DNA of 64,000 nt from positions 8,686,978 through 8,750,977 of the forward strand of contig OZ038438.1 in assembly GCA_964036275.1 (NCBI GenBank). Reading direction: 5' to 3'. The notes beneath the pieces were generated by a model that was given only the letters and a program-made list of their open reading frames with translations, was not told the DNA's origin and searched no databases. The translations under genes and the position numbers were made by a program. The stretch's first letter is position 1. Each line of letters begins with the position of its first letter. Source of the DNA: Litoditis marina (lineage: Eukaryota > Nematoda > Chromadorea > Rhabditida > Rhabditidae). This document shows positions 34,455 to 44,766 of this stretch, piece after piece.

Positions 34455-37400
34455 TCACCAATCCGGTTCGGCATTGTTTAACTTGATTAGACGGCGAGGA
34501 ATCTAAAAGAGAAAACTGCATAATTTCGTTCGTTTGTTCGGTGTATACTGAACAGCAATAAAGGTCACAAACAGTCTTTGAGTTTCAATCAAGAATAATA
34601 CGAACAACCGACCTTCAATTGAGCGTTTCGATTGGGAGGCTCCGGCATCGGCAACCTATACTCATGTAGGGAAACGTCAGGAGAAGGAACATTCTGTAAT
34701 ATAAACATCGTATTTCGCCAACATTAGCCATACACCATGCTATCTCAGTTGCCTGCCTGATTTAATCTTAGTTTATACCAAAATCTGGTAATGGGAGTGA
34801 AAATATCCGAGCCCCCGTTATAGTTTTCGAATTACGATTGACATATGACCGGACCAAACTACAAACACAGTGTTCAAAGCTCGATTCACTCCCTCTTGGC
34901 GAGCCTTATATATCGGGGTTATTTTCCAAGCGCGAAGGGAATAGATATGCTGATGCTGACAAAGATAGACAGCACGCACATGGTAACTAACACGAAAGAA
35001 CTTACTGAACACGGTTGAGTGCATGGATTCTGCTGTTGTTGCGCCTTGAGTTCGGAGCTCGCGACTGCTTCATTTTCTGTGACGACAGCAGATGGAGCGG
35101 ACGGAGGAGACTAAGAACAACATTATGAGAAATTTTTTTTTTACAACGAATCAAGAGACATAATAGTCGATGCTGACAGATGGTTAGGAAACCCAGTATA
35201 TTTGAGAACTATATTTGAGAAATGAAGAAGTGATATGCTCACCCTGTTATGTTCGACTGACTGATGATGCTGGGTCTCAACCTCCATGCTAGAGACCTCT
35301 CTCCATGAAAAGGAAGATGGTGCAGCTGGTTCGACCTATGGAAAAAAATGTAAAAATTGCACGATATTATTTATAGATTTTAAATACTTTAACATAATAT
35401 GTTCTAGGTTGCACTCACTGCAAGCCATGTCTTTATCTGCTCTAGGAAGATCATCACGCCAAAGAGATAGACCTTCTTCTAACTTTTAGGTACTTTATAA
35501 ACGTTTCAATTATCAAGGCCGCCAAAATATTACTCGAAAATGTCTCGTCCCCGTTAGAACTCGCTTACTATTGGTAATGGATGGTGGCTGAAAGCAATGT
35601 ATTGCAGTTTGAAGGACTGAACCGTTGAGATTGAACCACATAATCGTCCTTCTTTATGTGCGGTGTTGTGAGCTACAAGGTTCTTGAAAATATGAGACAC
35701 AAGGCCACTTTGTAGAATTGTGCTCGTTCTTGATGGAAACACAATTGATAGACTGTCCATCCAACGTGCCAGACCTGCTGGTATCTCATCCCCAGACTGC
35801 TATATTCAATGTCTCACCTGGCCTCCCTGCTCCTCCAACACGGGACGATTCACTCCAGCCAGTAGCAACCAATTATCTGGAGCCATATTCCCCTCCAGAT
35901 CTTTCTGGAAACTCAAATTCAAGAGGGGCTAATATGCGAACCAATCCCGATGCCTCGGGATTGTCCATACTTCCAATTTCATCGAAGTTTCGCGACTTCT
36001 CTCAGACGCGATGAGCGCCTTGCATTGATTTACGTGATGGCCCATTTCACAGACAAACATATGAATGAACTTATTTCTACTACGAGTCCTTCACCTGTCA
36101 CCCACCACTTCAATGCGCGTTGAATCCACCAGTTTCAGTGATACTCCGAAGACCACATGTGCAACTTCTACCCACAAACTGAAGAAGAAAAAATTTGATC
36201 AAATGCACTACAAACTGTAATAGTTGTTGGATGGAGAACATTTACACTCGGAAACATTCTAGAAACTGCTTTCAATGTTAGTCAAATCAAAAGCATGACA
36301 GAGTGATCAATAAACCAAAATCGTTTGAATAAGGCACCTGATAATGTAGGGAGCAGTCAGCACTGACTTCGATACGAAGATATTTTCGATGCGATCTATG
36401 GGTGCGAGAAGCTGAAATTGGTTAAATGGTGAGCGGTTGTATCGAAAAAATAAGGAAATTTGACCTATTATAGCTTTTTAAACAATGGGTGACTTTTGAC
36501 AGAATAGTCACATCTTCCTGGTTGATAAACGCTAATCTATCATTCTTCTTCAGCTACAGAAAGTCCACGTATCGTTGACATTTCAACCATTAAAAATAAC
36601 GCGTGGATGCAAACCGCGTGTAACCTACCGGTTCGCCAGTAGTAGAGATCAAGACGTAGTACTCGTTCGATTCCTCATCGGAAACAAGTTGGGCATTTCC
36701 AGCGGTATTCAGATCCACCGTCATCAACAACTGAAACATCTATTATTTACTGAAAACAAGTGGGCTATGAATAGAAGTCTTGATATGGAGAACTATTATT
36801 GAACAATTTGTTTCTCAACCCCCAACTTTTGTACGGAAAATGGAACAATTAGACAAAGTCTAGTGCGCGTACTTTGTTTTATAACAACCTTTCCACAGAT
36901 AACAGTGAACACCAACCTTCGAGACTAGGAATAGCGGTGTCTAAATTGAAGGGTTCAGGCTGGGAGATGGCTATGTGGGTACAGCCAGATTGTGATGAAA
37001 CTCAGTATTTTGATAATTGTATTTGAAAGAAGTGAAGCGAAATGCTGCTCACCTTATTCTGTCCAACTGACTCCTCGTGGTTCTGGGTCTCCACCGCTAC
37101 GCTAGCGATCACTTCCTCTTTCTTTACAATGGAAGATGTGCCGGCTGGCTCTACCTACAGAACAAAGGGGAACAATTGCACGATATTGCGGACCGATTTG
37201 AACACTTGATAATAATATGTTCTAGCTGGTGGACCCGGCCAAGCATTGTCTTTATTCTGTGAAGAGCAAAGACGCCATGTCTCTGTTATATACGTGATAT
37301 GAACTTCTCAAGTTCCCCTTGAAAAGTGATGACTGTATTTGTCATAAAAACCGATGATGAAGCTCTCACATGGTCGTATTGAGCTGGAACGTCGGGAGCA

Positions 37401-40400
37401 ACCACCGCTCGACTTTCACGAAGAGTGGGAGGAGGTGAAGCTGCCTTCATCTGTGAGAAAGGCTGGTATTATCCGTTTTATGAAGGGTTCACATGCCGAA
37501 GAGATAGACCCTCGTTCTGATTTTTGAGCACCACAATCAGTGTCAACTATCAAAATCGCAGAATCCGTTACCGCCAAGCAGGATATTTCTTTCCAAACGC
37601 GAAGGGAATAGATATGCTGATGCTGACAAAGATAGACAGCACGCACATGGTAACTAACACGAAAGAACTTACTGAACACGGTTGAGTGCATGGATTCTGT
37701 TGCTGTTGCGCCTTGAGTTCGGAGCTCGCGACTGCTTCATTTTCTGTGACGACAGCAGATGGAGCGGACGGAGGAGACTAAGAATAACATTATGAGAAAT
37801 TATTTCCCCAACGAATCAACAGAAATAATAGTCAATTCTCGATTCTGACAGATGGTCAGTAAACCCGAAATTGTCTTCTTGTATCGGCACTTAGACCCAG
37901 CTACATACTGTTTTAGTCTGCGACAGATGCATCGAGCACAATATAGCTATCGAATATATGTACTGTACGTATCGCACACAATTAATGAGAAAACTAAACT
38001 ACTCCAAAAGCGGAATACAGAGAAGCGGAGAAGACTAACAACTAAATTACGTGTTACCACGGAATTATCAGGCCAACTTTAGAAGAATTACTGCAGTTTC
38101 AACAGAAAAAAACTGTTTTTGAGCGAGTTCTGGCTATTGCATTCTTGAAGTTCACACATCAACTTTTCGAGATCACTGTGATATGCGAGGCGATTTGGCT
38201 AATTTTTAATTTTACTGGGAAAATTGTGCTTTAAGATACGAGTGATACATGCTCACCCTATCCTGTTCGAATGACTCCCGATGATGCCGCTGGTGCGGCG
38301 GAATCTCAACTTCAACTGCTTCATTTTCACGAAGAGTGGGAGGTAGTGGAGCTGTCTCAAGCTATAAGGAATGTGATGACTTTATCTCCTCTATGAAGAT
38401 TATCACGCCGAGGATATAGACCGCCTTCTAATTTTTAGGTTCTTTACAAAGGTTTCAATTATCAAGGCCGCAAAACTATTATTCTAAAATGTGTCGTCCC
38501 CGTTAAAACTATATTCGTAACTATTCGTAATGTATGGCGATTTAACTATTAAGTGTGGTGTTGTGTCGCTACAAAGTTCTTGGAAATATGAGACCCAAAG
38601 CTACTTTGTAGAGTTGCGGACTGCAACGTGCCAGACCTGCTGGTATCTCATCCCCAGACTGCTATATTCAATGTCTCACCTGGCCTCCCTGCTCCTCCAA
38701 CACGAGACGATTCACTCCAGCCAGTAGCAACCAATTATCTGGAGCCATATTCCCCTTCAGATCTTTCTGGAAACTCAAATTCAAGAAGGGCTAATATGCG
38801 AACCAATCCCGATGCCTCGGGATTGTCCATACTTCCAATTTCATCGAAGTTTCGCGACTTCTCTCAGACGCGATGAGCGCCTTGCATTGATTTACGTGAT
38901 GGCCCATTTCACAGACAAACATATGAATGAACTTATTTCTACTACGAGTCCTTCACCTGTCACCCACCACTTCAATGCGCGTTGAATCCACCAGTTTCAG
39001 TGATACTCCGAAGACCACATGTGCAACTTCTACCCACAAACTGAAGAAGAAAAAATGTGATCAAATGCACTACAAACTGTAATAGTTATTGGATGGAGAA
39101 CATTTACACTCGGAAACATTCTAGAAACTGCTTTCAATGTTAGTCAAATCAAAAGCATGACAGAGTGATCAATAAACCAAAATCGTTTGAATAAGGCACC
39201 TGATAATGTAGGGAGCAGTCAGCACTGACTTCGATACGAAGATATTTTCGATGCGATCTATGGGTGCGAGAACCTGAAATTGGTTAAATGGTGAGCGGTT
39301 GTATCGAAAAAATAAGGAAATTTGACCTATTATAGCTTTTTAAACAATGGGTGACTTTTGACAGAATAGTCACATCTTCCTGGTTGATAAACGCTAATCT
39401 ATCATTCTTCTTCAGCTACAGAAAGTCCACGTATCGTTGACATTTCAACCATTAAAAATAACGCGTGGATGCAAACCGCGTGTAACCTACCGGTTCGCCA
39501 GTAGTAGAGATCAAGACGTAGTACTCGTTCGATTCCTCATCGGAAACAAGTTGGGCATTTCCAGCGGTATTCAGATCCACCGTCATCAACAACTGAAACA
39601 TCTATTATTTACTGAAAACAAGTGGGCTATGAATAGAAGTCTTGATATGGAGAACTATTATTGAACAATTTGTTTCTCAACCCCCAACTTTTGTACGGAA
39701 AATGGAACAATTAGACAAAGTCTAGTGCGCGTACTTTGTTTTATAACAACCTTTCCACAGATAACAGTGAACACCAACCTTTGAGACTAGGAATAGCGGT
39801 GTCTAAATTGAAGGGTTCAGGCTGGGAGATGGCTATATGGGTACAGCCAGATTGTGATGAAACTCAGTATTTTGATAATTGTATTTGAAAGAAGTGAAGC
39901 GAAATGCTGCTCACCTTATTCTGTCCAACTGACTCCTCGTGGTTCTGGGTCTCCACCGCTACGCTAGCGATCACTTCCTCTTTCTTTACAATGGAAGATG
40001 TGCCGGCTGGCTCTACCTACAGAACAAAGGGGAACAATTGCACGATATTGCGGACCGATTTGAACACTTGATAATAATATGTTCTAGCTGGTGGACCCGG
40101 CCACGCATTGTCTTTATTCTGAGAAGAGCAAAGACGCCATGTCTCTGTTATATACGTGATATGAACTTCTCAAGTTCCCCTTGAAAAGTGATGACTGTAT
40201 TTGTCATAAAAACCGATGATGAAGCTCTCACATGGTCATATTGAGCTGGAACTTCGGGAGCAATCACCGCTCGACTTTCACGAAGAGTGGGAGGAGGTGA
40301 AGCTGCCTTCATCTGTGAGAAAGGCTGGTATTATCCGTTTTATGAAGGGTTCACATGCCGAAGAGATAGACCCTCGTTCTGATTTTTGAGCACCACAATC

Positions 40401-43400
40401 AGTGTCAATCATCAAAATCGCAGAATCCGTTACCGCCAAGCAGGGTATTTCTTTCCAAACGCGAAGGGAATAGATATGCTGATGCTGACAAAGATAGACA
40501 GCACGCACATGGTAACTAACACGAAAGAACTTACTGAACACGGTTGAGTGCATGGATTCTGCTGCTGTTGCGCCTTGAGTTCGGAGCTCGCGACTGCTTC
40601 ATTTTCTGTGACGACAGCAGATGGAGCGGACGGAGGAGACTAAGAACAACATTATGAGAAATTATTTCCCCAACGAATCAACAGAAATAATGGTCAATTC
40701 TCGATTCTGACAGATGGTCAGTAAACCCGAAATTGTCTTCTTGTATCGGCACTTAGACCCAGCTACATACTGTTTTAGTCTGCGACAGATGCATCGAGCA
40801 CAATATAGCTATCGATTATATGTACTGTACGTATCGCACACAATTAATGAGAAAACTAAACTTCTCCAAAAGCGGAATACAGAGAAGCGGAGAAGACTAA
40901 CAACTAAATTACGTGTTACCACGGAATTATCAGGCCAACTTTAGAAGAATTACTGCAGTTTCAACAGAAAAAACTGTTTTTGAGCGAGTTCTGGCTATTG
41001 CATTCTTGAAGTTCACACATCAACTTTTCGAGATCACTGTGATATGCGAGGCGATTTGGCTAATTTTTAATTTTACTGGGAAAATTGTGCTTTAAGATAC
41101 GAGTGATACATGCTCACCCTATCCTGTTCGAATGACTCCCGATGATGCCGCTGGTGCGGCGGAATCTCAACTTCAACTGCTTCATTTTCACGAAGAGTGG
41201 GAGGTAGTGGAGCTGTCTCAAGCTATAAGGAATGTGATGACTTTATCTCCTCTATGAAGATTATCACGCCGAGGATATAGACCGCCTTCTAATTTTTAGG
41301 TTCTTTACAAAGGTTTCAATTATCAAGGCCGCAAAACTATTATTCTAGAAAGTATCGTTCCCGTTAGAATTATATTCGTAACTACTCGTAATGGATGGTG
41401 ATTTAAGTATTAAGTGTGGTGTTGTGAGCTGTTGTGAACAATATTCTTGAATTAAATGTCTAACCTTGCTTTCGCGCTCTTCCAACACGAGATGATTCAG
41501 TCCAGACCGAAGCATCCAATCATCTGGAGCTATATTTCCTTCCGGACATTTCTGGAAACTCAAATTCAAGAAGGACTACTATGCGAACCAATCTCGATGC
41601 CTCGGGATTGTCAATACTTCCAACATCATTGAAGTTTCGCGACTTCTTTCAAACGTGATATGCGCCTTGCTTTGATTCACGTTATGGTCCATCTATACAG
41701 CAAACATCTGAATGATCTCATTCCTACAACCAGTCCTTCACCTGTCACCCACCACTTCAATAGGCGTAGAATCCATCAGTTTCAGTGATACTCCACAGAC
41801 CGCAGTTGAATTTTCTACCCACAAACTGAAGAAGAAAACATTTGATCAAATACACGACAAACTGTAATAGTTGTTAGGTGGGGAAGTGTACATTCACACT
41901 CGGAAACATTCTTGAAACAATGTTAGTCAAATCAAAAACCTGACACGGTGATTAACAAATCATAATCGTATGAATAGGGCACCTGATAATGTAGGGAGCA
42001 GTCAGCACTGAATTCGATCCAAACATAATTTCGATGCGCTTTATTGGTACGACAACCTGAAATTGGTTAAATGCTTATCGGTCGTATCACTGGTCCGATT
42101 CAAATGGTAGACGACGGGCACAAGTAATCACATTGCCTGCGAAACACGTGCTTCAATGAGCAGAAAACTCAAGAGACCGGCTCCTTTTTCTAGTATAGAA
42201 ATTTTTGATGGAAATTTTACCTTTTTAAAGGAGGGCAGAATGGAAAGCTAGTTCAGGTACCCCGTGGTACCTAATCATGGCGTTGCGCGCGCCAAAACAG
42301 ACCAAAACATGTGAAGCGTATGCAAAATAGGTTGGTTAGTTGGAATAAAGAATAGTATTTATGAGTTTCTCTCGAGCAGCTCTTTCATATTAACTTTCCT
42401 TTCTGTCCCCCTTTGAGCAACGGGTGATTGTTGAAAGTATAGTCACATCTTTCTGGTTGATGAACGCTAATCTATCATTCTCCTTCAGCTAAAGAAAGTC
42501 CACGCATTTTTCACATTCCAATAACGAGAAACAGTGCGAAGATTCAACCACGTGTAACCTACCGGTACGCAGATAGTAGAAATTAAGACATAGTGTTCGT
42601 CGAATGCGTCATCAGAGACAATTTGAACATTTCCAATGGTATTCAGATCAAACGACATCAAAAACTGAAACATCTATCATTAACCGAAAGCAAGTGGGTT
42701 ATGAAAAGAAGGTAACTTGATATGAAGAGCTATCAATTTTATCTCTAACCCCCAACTTTTGTACGGAAAATTAAACAATTAGACAAAGTCTAACTCGCGT
42801 ACTTGCAAGCCAGTATTTTAGACAAAACATGTATATTCCACAAGTAACAGTGAACACCAACCTGTACATGACCGCGGAAAAAGGTGTGTTTGAGACTAGG
42901 AATAGCGGTGGCTAAATTGTAGGGTCTAGGCTTGGAGGTGGCTATGTGGGTACAGCCACCGAAATCCACGTCGTCATTGGGAATCAACTTCTGCACCCGA
43001 CGGAATGACATCCAAGTACCGGGTTTCGGTGTTCCTCCTGCCTTTTCGAAACGTCTGCAAAGTATCATGTGAACAATGTGGCAAAATGCAGAGCATTTAG
43101 AAGTCGCATGATCTAATTCAAACAAGATTCAAACAGGTCAACGCGAATGTTGACGACAGTCAGGTGCAGGTGTCGAAAATTGTTGTGTACAATAAAACTG
43201 TATAACACCGATACTCAACTTTCTCAGAACGAGATATATCCCCACTGAGGCACCCGCAAAGATACTCACCGGACCAACTTGATAGGAACAAGGATCCTCC
43301 CGTAACCACGGATTGGACTGAATAGAATAACATATGTAGTCGTCCTGATCAAGATAATTCCAATAGCGTGGAACTGGAAAGTGATCGAAACTCATTATTA

Positions 43401-44699
43401 GAATAAGTTACAGCTGATACACCCCCGAAACCAACGTGAACTGACCAGTCTGCATGTAATCAGCCGGTTGGCTAGAGAATATAAGGTATGTTTATGTACC
43501 CAGCCGTTTGGCTTGTCACTAACATTATCCACAACAGAAATCCGACCTCCTATATGAAATCAATTGAGTTTTTTTTATGTTTTACTAGCAATAAAGCACG
43601 TATATCATTTACCAGTTGAAAAACGCACCCCATATGTGAAATATTGTGTAACAAACTCACAGATTCGCCTGGATCAGAAGTTAAAAGTGTCAGGTCCAAA
43701 TAATCACTATTGTTCACGACTGTTCTCTGCAATAGAGCAAGTGAGGGTATCGAATAAGACTAGAATATATCCCGTTGAGATTGAGGGTGTTGAATAGGAG
43801 GAGGAGGAAGGGATGGAGTTCACGGACCTTTTCACAAGTTAGCCGTATCAGGCAAATAGACCGGTGAAGGACGGGGAAGTGACGCTGTGCAGATTAGTTG
43901 TTGATGAAATACTCTCTGGTTTTCACTCTACCCATATAGGGTTTACTCTTTTCAGGACAAGCATATACGGTACATTTTGCAATATCCCGTAGGGTTTCTA
44001 GTCTAATCACACATTTTCAATAGAAATTCGTCAACCAGAGCGTGTATTCAGATCCAACTACACTACATTTGGGTCACTCCCGATACATGATCAACAAACC
44101 TTGCTGTCCGAACTGGAAACCGAGGAGTTGTCGTCGAAAAAACTATAAACAGAGCTATAACATCAACAAACTAGGAGAGAAAACTACATTTACTTCAATA
44201 TATGATTAGATCATGATACATGTAGCCCGCGGTATCTGACTGGCGGACCGCATGAGCTGGTAATAAAGCACACCCATACCTATCTCCAGCCCCTCTACGG
44301 ACAATCCTTGTACGGCTGATACTGATAGAATATTGTAAATTAATCTCAATAAGAAGACAAACGGATGAAATAGGTTGTACACAAAGTTATTATGGAAAAT
44401 TAACTTTCACCATATAGATATACGTAAATTGCTAAAAATAGGAGGGTGGAAGAAACTTACGGCATTTTATAAACGCTTCTAGTTGCTGGCCATATGCAAG
44501 ACTGAGTTTTTGGAAGACAAACTTCGATCGAAGATCTTACTGCGGAAACTCCTAGATCAGGTAAATAGTTAATGATGATCCCGTTCGTCTGTGCGAAGAT
44601 GTACTTCTTCACAAAAAATAAAGACTGGTCGAATACAGCTGACAATAATAGAAACGAAATGAAATAACATCTCAAATTTATTCTCGCAAATCGCAACAT
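34455..44699 (-). CDS. Unrecognised protein with tandemly duplicated exon blocks
   Basis: I do not recognise it. 5' exons in phase on the minus strand: 44699-44461, 44112-44100 (13 bases), 43726-43657, 43549-43500, 43373-43270, 43054-42862, 42664-42563, 42056-41983, 41825-41742 and 41575-41465. Linker exons such as 41222-41118 follow. The 3' exons are 35928-35818, 35335-35243, 35110-35006, 34693-34613 and 34502-34455 (stop). The N-terminus has a hydrophobic anchor (YFISFLLLSAVFD). A module of about 120 residues (from FLMSFDLNTIGN through LTAPYII and VSLKLMDST to APDDWMLRSGLNHLVLEE) recurs three times, joined by Pro/Glu-rich linkers (SPPSAPSAVVTENEAV, APLPPTLRENEAV). Two of the three modules lie in a near-identical 2862-base tandem duplication. 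A decayed exon in the copies does not fit the phase and is probably skipped. The ATG is 67 bases after the SYF2 stop. Exon 1 could belong to a separate short gene. Confidence 0.6.
35763..41345. repeat. Tandem duplication, 2862-base unit, near-identical
   Basis: 35763 onward and 38625 onward align base by base with only scattered single-base differences (for example CACGGGACG against CACGAGACG) until about 38480 and 41342. The offset is constant at 2862 bases. Each unit carries the same set of about nine exons and introns of the minus-strand gene, in the same orientation. The low divergence in both exons and introns shows the duplication is recent, or kept alike by gene conversion. Confidence 0.95.
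41345..42760. repeat. Older, diverged copy of the duplicated exon block
   Basis: This stretch aligns with the distal part of the 2862-base unit (compare 41450-42700 with 35730-36850 and 38600-39700) but with many substitutions and small indels. It encodes the first module of the protein. Extra intron sequence at about 42080-42410 (with GGTACC and GCGCGCGCC words) has no match in the younger copies. A further diverged partial copy of the linker part lies at 34900-35600. Confidence 0.85.
44240..44345 (+). mobile_element. SINE tail fragment
   Basis: It contains GCGGACCGCATGAGCTGGTA followed by ATAAAGC, CACCCATACCT and CTCTACGGAC. The same block occurs at 56283-56355 behind a tRNA-like head, so this is a 5'-truncated copy of that SINE family, lying in an intron. 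Confidence 0.65.
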
Positions 44700-44766
44700 T
44701 TACAAAACTTGATACAAAGGGGCGTTTACGAAAAACGAAATTTGATCATTCTGTACAAGACAAATT
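44700..44766 (-). promoter_or_regulatory. 67-base intercistronic spacer with 3' splice acceptor
   Basis: On the minus strand, the SYF2 TGA is followed after 14 bases by CTTGTACAG (ending at 44751), a plausible trans-splice acceptor, and after 67 bases by the ATG of the next gene. No AATAAA fits between them on this strand. This is the spacing expected of a polycistronic unit resolved by spliced-leader trans-splicing. Confidence 0.5.

Noticed and set aside
34818..35024. Minus-strand frame starting MHSTVFSKFF, with relatives at 37416 and 40278
   Set aside because: It overlaps the real exon (SPPSAPSAVVTENE...) in another frame and runs into its donor; an intron artefact.
36575..36802. 75-codon plus-strand frame, repeated at 39437-39664
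   Set aside because: It is the antisense shadow of a minus-strand exon with clear splice sites. The frame is repeated only because the whole block is duplicated.
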